From Luteibacter aegosomaticola (GTDB lineage Bacteria; Pseudomonadota; Gammaproteobacteria; Xanthomonadales; Rhodanobacteraceae): a DNA stretch of 64,000 bases. Made by a program: the position numbers and the translations under genes. This document shows positions 8,676 to 17,940 of the stretch, piece by piece (the first letter of the stretch is position 1; every line of letters starts with the position of its first letter). The stretch lies in NCBI RefSeq assembly GCF_023078475.1, contig NZ_CP095741.1:744001-808000 (forward strand), read 5' to 3'. The notes under the pieces were generated by a model that was not told the DNA's origin, ran no database searches, and saw nothing but the letters and a program-made list of their open reading frames with translations.

Positions 8676-10517
8676 TTAGCGGTACATCAGGTTGATGGTG
8701 ACCAGGGTCACGATCAGCATCACCACCGTCAGCGGGATGCCTGCGCGCAGGAAATCCTTCGCGCGGTAGCCACCGGGGCCGGCCACCATCATCAGGGCCG
8801 GGTGGCCGGACGAGAGCAGGAAGGTATTCGACGAGGACACGGCCACGATCAGCGCATAGGCCGAGGGGTTGCCGCCGGTGGTCACCGCCACGCTGATCGC
8901 GATCGGCACCATCATGACCGTGGCGCCCACGTTCGACATGACCTGCGAGAACAGCAGCGTGAGCACGGCGATCGACAACTGCAGGGTCCACTGCGGCGCA
9001 TGGCCCAGCACCGCCAGCACTTCCTGCGCGATCCAGCTGGCCGTGCCCGTGGAGTCCATCGACCAGCCCAGCGGGATCAGGCAGGCGGTGACGAAGATGG
9101 TTTTCCAGTTGATGGCCTTGTAGGCCTCGTCCATGTTCAGCACGCCGGTGAGCAGCATGCCCACCGCGCCCGTCATCATGGCCACCGACAGATCCAGGTG
9201 GGTGAACAGGGCAAGGCACTTGGCCAGCACGAAGAAGCCGACGGCCTGCCAGATCTTGCCGGGGCGCTGTTCTTCCTTGGGGATATCGGTGACCACGACG
9301 ATATCGCGGTCTTCCTCGGCCAGCATGAGGTCGCGCCACTTGCTGTGCAACACGAGGGTATCGCCCGCGCGCAGGGTCACCGCGCGCACATCCTCGCGGA
9401 ACACCTCATCGCCGCGGTTCACCGCCAGCACCGAGATGCCGAAGCGCTTGCGCAGGCGCAGCTCGCCCACGCTCTGCTTGATGAAGCGCGAACTCGGCGG
9501 CACCACGGCCTCGGAAATACCGGCCCGGGTGGTGTTGAACTGCTCGCCCAGCTGGCGCATGCGCCACGACACCCGGCACAGCTGGTTGTTGGCGAACGCG
9601 TTGATCGCATCCTTCGGCGCCAGCACGCCCAGCACCGTGCCCACCCAGATCATCTGGTCGGAGGGCGGGGCCACGCGGCTCTCATTGCCGTTCTTGATCG
9701 CCAGGATGAGCGGCGCGCCATGCAGCTGTTCCACCTCGCCAATGCTCATGCCCACCAGCGGGCTCTCGGCGGTGACCGTGAGCTCGGCGGTTTCACCCGC
9801 GATGCCATACGTATCGGCGAAGTAGCTCTCGGTACGGCCCGGGGTCACCTTCAGGCGTTCGTCTTCGCGCTCGGGCAGGAGCTTCTTCGAGAACAGCCAG
9901 AAGAAGGCGATGCCGAGGAGGGCGAGGATCAGGCCGACCGGGGTGACGCTGAAAAGGCCGAACTTCGGGATGGTGTGGGCGCCTGGGGGCAGGTTGCTGT
10001 TGGCGCTGGCGATCAGGTCGTTGAGGACGATCAGCGGCGAGTTCGCGATGAGCGTGGTGTTGGTGGCCGTGAGGATGCAGAAGGCCATGGGCAGCAGCAG
10101 CCGCGACATGGGGACGCCGGTACGCGCGGAGAGGCGCGAGGTCACCGGGATCATCAGGGCCGCCAGGGCCTGGCTGGGGATCACCGCGCTGAACAGGCTG
10201 GTGACGCTGTTCACCACCACGCCCAGGCGCGATTCCATGCCACGCGCCATGCGCATGACGAAGGATGCCGTGAGGTTGAGCACGCCCGCGCGGTCGAGGC
10301 CCGCGCCCATGATCATGATGGCGATGATCGCGATGACGGCGTTACCGGCGAAGCCGTTGAACACCTGTTCGCCGGGGATCAGGCCGGTAAGGCCGATGGT
10401 GACCACCACCAGCAGGGCCACCATATCCGCCCGGATCCACTCCAGCACGAGCATGAGCATGGTGAAGCCCACCAGGCCCAGCACAAGGATCATTTCAGGC
10501 GTGAGTGTGAGTGCCAC
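8676..10517 (-). CDS. SLC13-family permease with two central TrkA-C (RCK_C) domains
   Basis: A 613-residue inner-membrane protein. An N-terminal block of helices (from MILVLGLVGFTMLML) and a C-terminal block flank a soluble middle (about residues 210-390) with two RCK_C-like segments. The helix-breaking motifs SNTFLLSSGHPALMMVAGPGG near the C-terminus fit divalent-anion:Na+ symporters. Substrates of such proteins include sulfate, dicarboxylates and similar anions; which one is unknown. A GTG at 10517 is taken as start because the upstream frame runs through non-conserved, repeat-adjacent sequence; the ATG at 10493 is the alternative. Confidence 0.88.
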   Translation of the reverse strand: MALTLTPEMILVLGLVGFTMLMLVLEWIRADMVALLVVVTIGLTGLIPGEQVFNGFAGNAVIAIIAIMIMGAGLDRAGVLNLTASFVMRMARGMESRLGVVVNSVTSLFSAVIPSQALAALMIPVTSRLSARTGVPMSRLLLPMAFCILTATNTTLIANSPLIVLNDLIASANSNLPPGAHTIPKFGLFSVTPVGLILALLGIAFFWLFSKKLLPEREDERLKVTPGRTESYFADTYGIAGETAELTVTAESPLVGMSIGEVEQLHGAPLILAIKNGNESRVAPPSDQMIWVGTVLGVLAPKDAINAFANNQLCRVSWRMRQLGEQFNTTRAGISEAVVPPSSRFIKQSVGELRLRKRFGISVLAVNRGDEVFREDVRAVTLRAGDTLVLHSKWRDLMLAEEDRDIVVVTDIPKEEQRPGKIWQAVGFFVLAKCLALFTHLDLSVAMMTGAVGMLLTGVLNMDEAYKAINWKTIFVTACLIPLGWSMDSTGTASWIAQEVLAVLGHAPQWTLQLSIAVLTLLFSQVMSNVGATVMMVPIAISVAVTTGGNPSAYALIVAVSSSNTFLLSSGHPALMMVAGPGGYRAKDFLRAGIPLTVVMLIVTLVTINLMYR

Positions 10518-10664
10518 TAGCCGGCAGTCCCGTTCCGGTCGATGGGGGCATGCGGTGGCATTGGCGCGCCAGGCTGCTGTCGATGGCGGACGAGTATACG
10601 CGCTAGGGGTGGCTAGAGGCTGAAGCAAACCAGCATTTCTGCCCAGCAAGCTGCCCCCGTCACC

Positions 10665-10758
10665 GTAGGAGCCCACCCTGTGGGCGACATCTTTCGTGAT
10701 AGCGCTACGGGCCTGTAGCTCTTTCGCGAACGGCGTCGCCCACAGGGTGGGCTCCTAC
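10665..10758. repeat. Pair of inverted REP-like elements
   Basis: A forward copy (10665-10700) and an inverted copy (10721-10758) of the same element as at 8577. They lie between the SLC13 permease start and the 3' end of the poxB-like gene (stop at 10772). The spacing and orientation match the first pair. Confidence 0.85.
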
Positions 10759-10771
10759 GGGGGGCGGTGTG

Positions 10772-12505
10772 TTAGCGGCTGAGGTTGGAGATGGCCAGGT
10801 CCACGATGCTATCGCCGCGCCCGCTCATCACGGCCTTCAACGCATAGAGGCTGAAGCCCTTCACCTGCTCACCGCTGATCTTCGGCGGCATGGAAAGCTC
10901 GAGACGGTTGCTCACCACATCAAGCAAGGCAGGCCCCTCATGCGAGAGCACCTCGGCGATGGCCGCCGGCAGGTCCGAGGCCCTGGCGACCCGGCGCCCA
11001 TGGATGCCCATGGCGTTCGCCATCGCGGCGAAATCCGGGTTCTGCAGTTCGACGCCGGTTTCGATGAAGCCGCCGGCTTTCATCTCCAGTTCCACGAAGC
11101 CCAGCGTTCCGTTATTCAGCACGATGATCTTTACCGGCAGCTTCTCCTGGGCCAGGGTGATGAAATCGCCCATGAGCATGGCGAAGCCGCCATCGCCCGA
11201 CAGCGAAATCACCTGGCGCTTGGGGAAGGCGGCCTGGATGCCGATGGCCTGCGGCATGGCATTGGCCATGGAGCCGTGCACGAAGGAGCCGACGAGCCGA
11301 CGCTTGCCATTCATCTTTAGGTAGCGGGCGGCCCAGATCGTCGGCGTGCCCACATCGCAGGTGAACACGGCATCTTCCTCAGCCAGCTCGCTCACCAGGT
11401 GGCTCACCTGCTGCGGATGGATGAGCTCATGGCCCGGCTTGATCTCGGCCAGCTCATCCAGGCCCTCGCGAGCACGGGCGTAGTGGGATAGGCAGCGGTC
11501 GAGGTGGCCACGCACGCGCTTGGGCTCGATGCGCGGTAGCAGGGCACGCAGCGTTTCGCCCACGTCGCCGACCACGCCCAGGTCCACGCGGCAGCGACGG
11601 CCGATGTTGCCCGGGCGGATATCGACCTGCGCGATCTTCGCCTCTTCCGGGTAGAACTGGCGGTAGGGGAAATCGGTGCCGAGCATCAGCAGCGTGTCGC
11701 AATCTTCCATCGCGTGGTAACCGGAGCTGAAACCGATCAGCCCCGTCATGCCCACGTCGAAGGGATTGTCGTACTCCACGTATTCCTTGCCGCCGAGCGC
11801 GTGGACGATCGGGGATTTCAGCGCATCGGCGAGAGCAATCAGTTCGCTATGCGCGCCGGCGGTGCCGCGGCCGCAGAGCAGGGTGATGCGCTTGCCCGCG
11901 TTGAGCAGCGCCGCCAATGCATCGAGCTCGCGCTCGCCGGGGATCACCTTGGGCGCGGGCGGCAGCAGGCCAGCTGCTGGCGTCACCTTCTTCGTCAGTG
12001 CCTTGCGCATGGCCACGTCACCCGGGATCACCACCACGGCCACGCCGCGCTGGCCCACCGCGGCACGGATCGCCGAATCGAGTACGTAGGGCATCTGCGC
12101 CGGGTCGGAGACCATTTCGCAGTACACGCTGCACTCGCGGAACAGTTCGACGGGATGCGTTTCCTGGAAGTAGCCGCTGCCGATTTCCGCGCTGGGGATG
12201 TGCGCGGCAATGGCCAGCACCGGTGTGCGGGTGCGCTGGCAGTCGAACAGGCCGTTGATCAGGTGCAGGTTGCCGGGGCCGCAGCTGCCCGCGCATACCG
12301 CAAGCTCGCCGGTGAGCTGGGCCTCGCCGCCAGCGGCGAACGCGGCGGCTTCTTCGTGGCGCATGTGCACCCAATCGATGCGGTTGCGCTCGCGCAGGGA
12401 ATCCGTGATGGCGTTGAGGCTATCGCCAACCACGCCATAGATACGGCGAATGCCGGCCTCTTCCAGGGTTTCTGCGAACAGGTCGGCCAGGGTGGAAATG
12501 GACAT
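10772..12505 (-). CDS. poxB: Thiamine-pyrophosphate enzyme, PoxB-like pyruvate dehydrogenase (quinone)
   Basis: A 577-residue TPP enzyme. It has an N-terminal pyrimidine-binding domain with the catalytic-type Glu ([16 protein letters not shown]), a central domain, and a C-terminal PP domain with the TPP signature SGDGGFAM and the closing Asn (VLNNGTLGF). Overall order and length match ubiquinone-dependent pyruvate dehydrogenase, which oxidises pyruvate to acetate and CO2 and passes electrons to quinone at the membrane. Acetolactate synthase and other TPP decarboxylases share this architecture, so substrate is inferred. The start at 12505 ([10 protein letters not shown]) has a GGAG site. Confidence 0.82.
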   Translation of the reverse strand: MSISTLADLFAETLEEAGIRRIYGVVGDSLNAITDSLRERNRIDWVHMRHEEAAAFAAGGEAQLTGELAVCAGSCGPGNLHLINGLFDCQRTRTPVLAIAAHIPSAEIGSGYFQETHPVELFRECSVYCEMVSDPAQMPYVLDSAIRAAVGQRGVAVVVIPGDVAMRKALTKKVTPAAGLLPPAPKVIPGERELDALAALLNAGKRITLLCGRGTAGAHSELIALADALKSPIVHALGGKEYVEYDNPFDVGMTGLIGFSSGYHAMEDCDTLLMLGTDFPYRQFYPEEAKIAQVDIRPGNIGRRCRVDLGVVGDVGETLRALLPRIEPKRVRGHLDRCLSHYARAREGLDELAEIKPGHELIHPQQVSHLVSELAEEDAVFTCDVGTPTIWAARYLKMNGKRRLVGSFVHGSMANAMPQAIGIQAAFPKRQVISLSGDGGFAMLMGDFITLAQEKLPVKIIVLNNGTLGFVELEMKAGGFIETGVELQNPDFAAMANAMGIHGRRVARASDLPAAIAEVLSHEGPALLDVVSNRLELSMPPKISGEQVKGFSLYALKAVMSGRGDSIVDLAISNLSR

Positions 12506-12564
12506 GCGGGGCTCCGTGGGGACACGAAAGCCCAAGTGTGCCTATTCCGGGGTCTACGGCTTGT

Positions 12565-13275
12565 CTAACCGTGCCATTCGTAGAGGAAATCCCAGACACC
12601 ATGGCCAAGACGCAGGCCGCGGCGTTCGAAATGGGTTTCGATGCGCCATGCCGGGCGCTCGGCGGTTTCGCCTGGACCCACGCGGTTACGCCAGCCCGGG
12701 GCGGCTTCCATCACTTCGCGCATGTGCTCGGCATAGGCCTCCCAATCGGTGGCCAGGTGGAGCAGGCCGCCCGGTGCCATACGCGAGGCCAGCAAGGCCA
12801 CGAAGGCCGGCTGCACGATACGGCGCTTGTTGTGGCGCTTCTTGTGCCACGGGTCCGGGAACCAGATGCGCACCTCGGAAAGACTGCCCGGCGGGATCTC
12901 GTTTTCCAGCACTTCGACGGCATCGTGCTTGTAGATGCGCACGTTGCTGGCATCGCGTGCGGCCAACGCGTTCATCAGCCGGCCCACGCCCGGGCCATGC
13001 ACTTCCACGCCGATGTAATCGCGGGCCAGGTCGTGCTCCGACGCCCAGGCCAGGGCCTCGCCGTTGCCGAAGCCGATCTCGAGCACGCGCGGTGCCTCGC
13101 GGCCGAAGGTGGCATTGAGGTCGCGGTTCGTGGCCGCGTAGTCCAGGCCGAAGCGCGCCCAGTGGTCATCGAAGGCGCGCTGCTGGGCCGGGGTCATGCG
13201 GCCCTCGCGCAGCACGAAGCTGCGGATGCGGCGCTGGAACGGGCCTTCGCCCGGGGTGTCGTCGTCGTGCGTCAT
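12565..13275 (-). CDS. trmB: tRNA (guanine-N7-)-methyltransferase TrmB
   Basis: A 236-residue SAM-dependent methyltransferase. It has motif [11 protein letters not shown], the family-specific [17 protein letters not shown] and a C-terminal TxFERRG segment. It methylates G46 in the variable loop of many tRNAs. It starts 5 bases after thiG ends, so it is probably part of a thiS-thiG-trmB transcript, an order common in Xanthomonadales-type genomes. Confidence 0.95.
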   Translation of the reverse strand: MTHDDDTPGEGPFQRRIRSFVLREGRMTPAQQRAFDDHWARFGLDYAATNRDLNATFGREAPRVLEIGFGNGEALAWASEHDLARDYIGVEVHGPGVGRLMNALAARDASNVRIYKHDAVEVLENEIPPGSLSEVRIWFPDPWHKKRHNKRRIVQPAFVALLASRMAPGGLLHLATDWEAYAEHMREVMEAAPGWRNRVGPGETAERPAWRIETHFERRGLRLGHGVWDFLYEWHG

Positions 13276-13280
13276 GCGGT

Positions 13281-14081
13281 TTAACCTACCAATCCTTCCA
13301 CGGGGCTCGAAGCCGAGGCAAAACGCTTGCGCGGGATACGGCCCGCGCGGAACGCGGCGCGCCCGGCTTCCACGGCCAGCTTCATCGCGTGCGCCATCAA
13401 CACCGGATCCTTCGCACCGGCGATGGCGGTGTTCATGAGCACGCCATGGCAGCCCAGTTCCATCGCGATCGCGGCATCCGAGGCGGTGCCGACGCCGGCA
13501 TCGACGATGACCGGCACCTTGGCGTTCTCGACGATCTCGAGCAGGTTGTAACGGTTCTGGATGCCCAGGCCCGAGCCAATCGGCGCGGCCAGCGGCATGA
13601 TCGCGGCGCAGCCGATCTCTTCGAGGCGGCGGGCCAGGATCGGGTCATCGGAGGTGTAGACCATGACGTCGAAGCCATCGGCCACGAGCTTTTCTGCCGC
13701 GGTGAGCGTCTGCACCACATCCGGGTAGAGCGTGCGCTCATCGCCGAGCACTTCGAGCTTCACCAGGTTGTGGCCATCGAGCAGCTCGCGCGCCAGGCGG
13801 CAGGTGCGCACGGCGTCGTCGGCCGTGTAGCAGCCCGCGGTGTTCGGCAGCAGGGTGAATCGATCGGGCGGCAGCGCATCCAGCAGGTTCGGCTGGCTGG
13901 CATCCTGGCCGATGTTCACGCGGCGGATGGCGAGGGTGACGATCTGCGCGCCCGCGGCCTCGGTGGCGCGGCGGGTCTCGTCGAAATCCTTGTACTTGCC
14001 GGTGCCGGTCAGCAGGCGCGAATGGAACGTGCGGCCAGCGATAACGAGCGCATCATCACCAGCGGGGGAAAAGTGGTTCAT
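13281..14081 (-). CDS. thiG: Thiazole synthase ThiG
   Basis: A 266-residue TIM-barrel enzyme. It shows [11 protein letters not shown] near the N-terminus, [13 protein letters not shown], the VKLEVLGDE segment with the Schiff-base Lys, [10 protein letters not shown] and [17 protein letters not shown]. It builds the thiazole phosphate ring of thiamine from deoxyxylulose phosphate, dehydroglycine and the ThiS thiocarboxylate. It lies directly downstream of thiS. No TPP riboswitch motif is visible upstream of this pair. Confidence 0.96.
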   Translation of the reverse strand: MNHFSPAGDDALVIAGRTFHSRLLTGTGKYKDFDETRRATEAAGAQIVTLAIRRVNIGQDASQPNLLDALPPDRFTLLPNTAGCYTADDAVRTCRLARELLDGHNLVKLEVLGDERTLYPDVVQTLTAAEKLVADGFDVMVYTSDDPILARRLEEIGCAAIMPLAAPIGSGLGIQNRYNLLEIVENAKVPVIVDAGVGTASDAAIAMELGCHGVLMNTAIAGAKDPVLMAHAMKLAVEAGRAAFRAGRIPRKRFASASSPVEGLVG

Positions 14082-14108
14082 GCGGGGTCTTCCGTCGAGG
14101 GGCGCGGC

Positions 14109-14309
14109 TTAGCCGCCACCGATGGCATGGACGATCTCCACCTTGTCGCCCTCGGCGAGCAGGTGGGTGGGGTGTGCGCTACGCGGCACGATCTCGAGGT
14201 TCACCTCCACCGCCACCCGCTTGCCGGCATAGCCAGCGGCGTCGAGCAGGGTGGTCACCGAGGTGCCGGGCGCGCAATCGCGCGCTTCGCCGTTAAGAGT
14301 GATCTGCAT
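14109..14309 (-). CDS. thiS: Sulfur carrier protein ThiS
   Basis: A 66-residue beta-grasp protein that starts MQITLNGEARD and ends in the diglycine tail (HAIGGG) which is adenylated and thiocarboxylated. It supplies sulfur to ThiG, encoded 27 bases downstream. The ribosome site is weak, and a TACAAT hexamer lies only about 7 bases upstream of the ATG, so the message may have little or no leader; this is inference. Confidence 0.93.
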   Translation of the reverse strand: MQITLNGEARDCAPGTSVTTLLDAAGYAGKRVAVEVNLEIVPRSAHPTHLLAEGDKVEIVHAIGGG

Positions 14310-14392
14310 TCGCCCATTGTAGCCGGTGGGGGCGCTGGCGGGCCGGCCGGTCGGGCCTGTCGCGATCGCTTATCGGCGGGGGGCTTGGCGGC

Positions 14393-15112
14393 CTAGCGGC
14401 TGCGGGTTGGCACGCTGGCGCCGCGGGGGATCTGTGGCGGTGGGCCGGAGCCCGGCTGCTGGTAGAGCGGTACGCTGCTTTGGCCAGCGCCGGGGTTGTA
14501 GGCGCGCGGCGGGGGCTCGTTGATGCTCGGACGGGGGCCGTTGGGGTTGTTGAACCCGTTGTTCCAGCCGCCGTTGCCGCCGCCGTGATCGTGGTCGTGG
14601 CGGCCGTTGTTGTCCTGAACCGGGGCGACGTTGAAGCGGGTGTAGTCGCGGTTCGGGTTGGATTTGCCGCCCACGACCACCGTGTTGCCCGGATTGGGGC
14701 GGTTGTCGTGGCCCTGGCCGCCGTGGTCGTGATCGTGGTCGCCGTCGTGCCAGCCGCCGCCGGGGCGGTCGTGGCCGCGATCGGGGTAGCCGTTGCCGGG
14801 GTAGTTTCCACCCGGGTAGCCGCCGCCGTAGGGCGGGGCGCCGACGTAGTAGCCGCCATCGACATAGTCGCCGCCCTGGCTGCTCGACGACTCGTAGCTG
14901 CCGGTGTTCACCTGACCGCCGACATAGAGCCTCGCCGGCGTGGGCAGGGTGCCGGTGCTCACCGTCTCCTGGCGCTCCGGGGCCCCCGGCCCTGAGATGT
15001 AACTCACACCCGGCTTCGGCATGTTGGCCGTGGAAACCGTTCGCGACTGCGCCAGCGCCGAAACGGCACTGAGCGAAAGCACGACAGCTAGCGACAACGT
15101 GGCAAAGCGCAT
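14393..15112 (-). CDS. Secreted low-complexity Gly/Asn/His/Pro-rich protein, unknown function
   Basis: A 239-residue protein with a clear signal peptide (LSLAVVLSLSAVSALAQ). The middle is rich in Gly, Tyr, Asp and His, for example repeated GGxYPG and HDHDHG-type stretches (about residues 75-140), and an Asn/Pro-rich end follows. The His/Asp runs could bind metal, but I see no known domain. It has a GAGGA ribosome site. Strong compositional bias makes family assignment unsafe. Confidence 0.65.
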   Translation of the reverse strand: MRFATLSLAVVLSLSAVSALAQSRTVSTANMPKPGVSYISGPGAPERQETVSTGTLPTPARLYVGGQVNTGSYESSSSQGGDYVDGGYYVGAPPYGGGYPGGNYPGNGYPDRGHDRPGGGWHDGDHDHDHGGQGHDNRPNPGNTVVVGGKSNPNRDYTRFNVAPVQDNNGRHDHDHGGGNGGWNNGFNNPNGPRPSINEPPPRAYNPGAGQSSVPLYQQPGSGPPPQIPRGASVPTRSR

Positions 15113-15248
15113 GGCGGCGGTCCTCGTAAGAATTCCCCGACACGATTATGCGCCGCAGCCCGACCGCCCGTGTGTAGCGGATCCGGCCCGTTCAGGCAGC
15201 CGCCACCTTTCCCCTGGCCGCCATGTCGTTTAACATCCGTGGCCTGAC

Positions 15249-15322
15249 GCGGGTGTAGCTCAATGGTAGAGCTGTAGCTTCCCAAGCTACTGACGAGGGT
15301 TCGATTCCCTTCACCCGCTCCA
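15249..15322 (+). tRNA. tRNA-Gly, anticodon CCC
   Basis: A full cloverleaf of 74 bases with encoded CCA. The acceptor stem is GCGGGTG/CACCCGC, the anticodon stem GTAGC/GCTAC encloses the loop TTCCCAA (anticodon CCC), and the T-loop is TTCGATT. It marks the boundary between conserved chromosome and an accessory stretch with broken toxin genes. I found no second copy of its 3' end that would show an integrated element. Confidence 0.96.
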
Positions 15323-15425
15323 GTCAGCAACCCGCCTTCATAGCTGCCAAGTAGTGCTGGGTCCGCGCGCAAATCATTGATATAGAGACGTAAAGGGCTG
15401 TGGCCCGAATGTCCGGAGCGCGCCG

Positions 15426-15593
15426 ATGAAGTCACCTAGCCTCAAAGACAAAGCCTCCTACTACGCCAGGGTTCGCGAGACCAACTACGCGAACAGCCTT
15501 CGTCTGGAGGGCTTTTCCGTGCTGCCTAAAATGAGCGGGAAGAGTGCTCCTGCCGCGTTGACGTCGAAGAAGGCTGGCCGGAATCCGGTGTGA
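15426..15593 (+). CDS. YhfG-like small protein, likely antitoxin of a (now broken) Fic module
   Basis: A 55-residue protein. The N-terminal half (LKDKASYYARVRETNYANS, then RLEGF) follows the YhfG pattern of a basic helix, an RxxNYxxSxRLEG segment and a short tail. YhfG-family proteins pair with Fic AMP-transferases in E. coli and relatives. The next frame starts with a GTG that overlaps this stop (GTGTGA), the coupling expected of yhfG-fic. The fic frame breaks after 23 codons, so this antitoxin now appears to be an orphan. Confidence 0.7.
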   Translation: MKSPSLKDKASYYARVRETNYANSLRLEGFSVLPKMSGKSAPAALTSKKAGRNPV

Positions 15594-15661
15594 CGAACGA
15601 CAAGTACGGCGTCGCCGACGATTCGTATTGCTACCCAGGTACCAGCGTACTCATATCATGA
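15590..15661 (+). pseudogene. fic: Fic toxin remnant 1 (N-terminus only)
   Basis: A GTG at 15590 opens a frame reading TNDKYGVADDSYCYPGTSVL, which matches the N-terminus of class III-type Fic proteins (compare the DKFG...YLYPG start of E. coli Fic). It stops at 15659-15661 after 23 codons. No HPFxxGN-type active-site motif is found downstream, so the toxin is lost. Confidence 0.75.
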
Positions 15662-15905
15662 GATCGGCTGGAGTAGTGTCGATCCGGACGAGTGGGGCGC
15701 GGCGAACGTTGCGGCTTACGAAGTCGACTGCACCTTGCTTGAAGGCATCTTCAATTCGATGCATCGGTGCCGCGATCCCAATGGAGTAATCGAGGATGTC
15801 GTTGTTCACGTCCTAGATACCGGTGTCATAGCGTTTGTCGATGATATAGCGGCTGGCGGACGTGAGTGGCGGTTCCAACTTGCTGCCAAATACAGACGGG
15901 AATAG
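15651..15905 (+). pseudogene. Open frame of unknown origin fused behind the fic remnant
   Basis: In the +1 frame relative to the fic remnant a continuous reading stretch runs from the break to a TAG at 15905. It includes IGWSSVDPDEWGAANVAAYE and VIEDVVVHVLDTGVIAFVDD. It looks like real protein, with acidic and hydrophobic alternation, but it has no start codon near its beginning. It is probably the 3' part of another gene brought next to fic by a deletion. I do not recognise the family. Confidence 0.4.
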
Positions 15906-16215
15906 TTTCGGCCGTCAGCCGAGCCCGTGGTTCTCGACCTGAATCAGCGCGCGTGGTATCAACCATCGTGGCGTCGGTTTTCGTAAGTGCCGGCGTGCCC
16001 TCGCGCTACGGCTTGGCCGTGCTGGGGATAGGCACGGCACAGTTCGCCGAAGCAGTGGCCGTGATCTTCAGGGGGTGTAGTTCGACATAGATGCCCAGCC
16101 TGCACGGTGTGCCGGGCGCTTGCTCAGTTCGAGGCTAAGGTCGGCGTGCCCATCTATCGTGCCTGCCGCTTTAACGGTCATTGCGGGTCGTCCAGAGAGC
16201 CAAGAGGAAGGCGTC
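15906..16215. other. Intergenic stretch without a convincing gene
   Basis: About 310 bases between the broken fic area and the NYN-domain gene. Short open frames exist, but none has a ribosome site together with a protein-like composition. It is likely decayed accessory DNA. Confidence 0.5.
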
Positions 16216-16812
16216 ATGATACGAACCAACTACGTTCTGGTGGATTATGAAAACGTCCAGCCGAAATCCCTCACTGCGCTCGTGGGCGACCATCCGTTCA
16301 AGGTGCTCCTATTTGTCGGGGCGAGTCAGGCGAAGGTGACGTTTGAGGTGGCTGAGTCCATGCAGGCACTCGGTGCCAATGCCAGCTACGTCAAAATTAG
16401 TGGCAATGGGTCGAATGCCCTGGATTTCCACGTGGCCTACTACATCGGTCGGATTTCTTGCGAGGACCCAACAGCGTTCTTCCACATCATCTCGAAGGAC
16501 GCGGGCTTTGACCCTCTCATTGCCCACCTCAAATCAAAGAAGATTCTGGCGGCCCGCCACAAAGACGTCACTGACATCCCGCTGCTGAAGGCCGCAAATT
16601 CAAAGACCCTCGCTGAGAAGGTCGACGTCGTCCTGGCAAACCTGCGACAGCGGGGCGCTTCCCGTCCGCGCACGGTCAAGACCCTCTCCAGCACCATCGG
16701 GTCCCTGTTTCAGAAGCAGCTTGTGGAGGGGGACATCAAGGCGATTTTGGCCGAACTGGCAAAGGCTGGTCACGCGGCCATGGATGGAACCAAGGTGAGC
16801 TACACGCTTTAA
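16216..16812 (+). CDS. NYN-domain (PIN-like) protein, putative ribonuclease
   Basis: A 198-residue protein. The NYN domain starts at the N-terminus with LVDYENVQP, followed by acidic residues at the positions expected of a PIN-like metal site (ALDFHVAYYIG and SKDAGFDPLI). The C-terminal 60 residues (from about SRPRTVKTLSSTIGS) look like a small helical domain. NYN proteins are often Mg-dependent RNases in RNA processing or defence. The ATG at 16216 has a GAGGAAG site. The gene lies in the accessory stretch and no partner is obvious. Confidence 0.8.
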   Translation: MIRTNYVLVDYENVQPKSLTALVGDHPFKVLLFVGASQAKVTFEVAESMQALGANASYVKISGNGSNALDFHVAYYIGRISCEDPTAFFHIISKDAGFDPLIAHLKSKKILAARHKDVTDIPLLKAANSKTLAEKVDVVLANLRQRGASRPRTVKTLSSTIGSLFQKQLVEGDIKAILAELAKAGHAAMDGTKVSYTL

Positions 16813-16957
16813 AAGATTAAGCGGTCAATTCATGCCAGCATTCAACACCTATCGATATCGCTGCCATTTCCCCGCCTCTCTTTTCTGCATCTCCGTTGCC
16901 CTATTTAATCGCTGGTATGAGGCCGATAATATCGGTCTTCTGAATTCCTGCCACCCG

Positions 16958-17110
16958 GCGCTGGCGGTTGGCACGAGCCCAGCCGAACACGCAGAAGGGT
17001 GGGGCGTCAAAATCAACACTGTCCGGAGCCAAGTCCGGGCGCTCCTGGAGAAGTCGGGACACCAGAACCTGCGGGCACTCGTTACACATTCGAAAAATGG
17101 GAACGCATGA
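16958..17110 (+). pseudogene. LuxR-type HTH fragment
   Basis: The segment ALAVGTSPAEHAEGWGVKIN plus TVRSQVRALLEKSGHQNLRA follows the LuxR C-terminal HTH pattern (GxSxxEIAxxLGVSxNTVRxxxxxxxxKxGxxxRxxL). The upstream regulatory domain is missing and the first recognition helix is imperfect. It overlaps the next gene's start by four bases. It is most likely the tail of a lost regulator. Confidence 0.6.
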
Positions 17111-17832
17111 AGGACGCAAACCAGAAGACTGACGGCTCAGAGAGGCTGACCGGAGATTTCATCAGCGTTATCGAAGGATTCCGAGCATACAACCCGCTGG
17201 CGAACGCCATTCCTAGTGAGAGGCACACTGCCATCGCCATCTTCCTCTCCCTTGGCTTGATGGTGACCGGTGCGAGTCTTGTCGCAGCTTGCGGAATTGA
17301 AGCATCGATGACGGGCTACTCCGATTGGTTCTGGAGTGAGGCGGCCGATGTCATTGCAGACTGGACAATCGGTCTCTGTGCGGTGCCTTTTCTTGCCTAT
17401 CCCATGCTCTTCGTTACTCGGTTCGGCAAGCGCGACGCAGACCGCGCCCGGCACATCGGAGGTGAGTACATTCACAGAAGTCGTCAGGTGGACGCACTGC
17501 TCACGGCTCCTCTTCCCATTCTTCGGTCTCTCGACCGGTTTTATGAACAGAGGTCTCCTGGTGTCCTCGGCTTCATGAGTTCATTGGTTGGAAGTGGCGT
17601 GACCACCCTGGCGACACTGGGTGCGGTTTCAGGCATTGCCAAGCTGTTGTGGGATGCGAGACCGGATGGTCGTCCAGCAGGGACATTGGCGGTCATTTTG
17701 GTTTCGATGGTGGCATTCCTTGCCCTCGTAGCGACGCTCAGTCGGCATTCTCTGAACCGGGCAGCCTACCGCCGGTCGGTGGTCGCTGAAGCTCTCGCAG
17801 TGAAGGAGGCTACGGCAGCGCCCGAGGGGTAA
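17107..17832 (+). CDS. Integral membrane protein, unknown function
   Basis: A 241-residue protein with four predicted membrane helices (roughly residues 42-66, 82-106, 155-182 and 200-220) and short polar loops. The N-terminus is polar and probably cytoplasmic. No family is recognised. It starts at 17107, overlapping the HTH fragment by four bases (ATGA), with a poor ribosome site. It may be co-transcribed with the NYN gene. Confidence 0.6.
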   Translation: MKDANQKTDGSERLTGDFISVIEGFRAYNPLANAIPSERHTAIAIFLSLGLMVTGASLVAACGIEASMTGYSDWFWSEAADVIADWTIGLCAVPFLAYPMLFVTRFGKRDADRARHIGGEYIHRSRQVDALLTAPLPILRSLDRFYEQRSPGVLGFMSSLVGSGVTTLATLGAVSGIAKLLWDARPDGRPAGTLAVILVSMVAFLALVATLSRHSLNRAAYRRSVVAEALAVKEATAAPEG

Positions 17833-17940
17833 CCATAAGCGACACTAGCCTTCTTTTGAGTGTCACGGATGCTGCCCCTCGGGTTGAATGGCGAGCCGTC
17901 GACAAATCGGCCGGGCACATTGCTGCCGGTCCTCAGTCAC

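Noticed and set aside
8592-10520. A 642-codon open frame antisense to the SLC13 permease
   Set aside because: His/Gln/Gly-rich shadow of a strongly supported membrane protein; no ribosome site and it begins inside a REP-like element.
13281-14400. TPP riboswitch upstream of thiS-thiG
   Set aside because: No CTGAGA-type core or paired helices are visible upstream of thiS.
14480-14995. Val/Ala-rich 171-codon frame antisense to the Gly-rich secreted protein
   Set aside because: It is the direct complement of Gly/Asn/His/Asp codons; the minus-strand frame has a signal peptide and a ribosome site.
17821-17883. Terminator after the membrane protein gene at 17107
   Set aside because: CCCGAGGGG and CCCCTCGGG can pair around a 6-bp inner stem, but the arms overlap the stop codon region, the loop is long and no T-run follows, so I did not call it.
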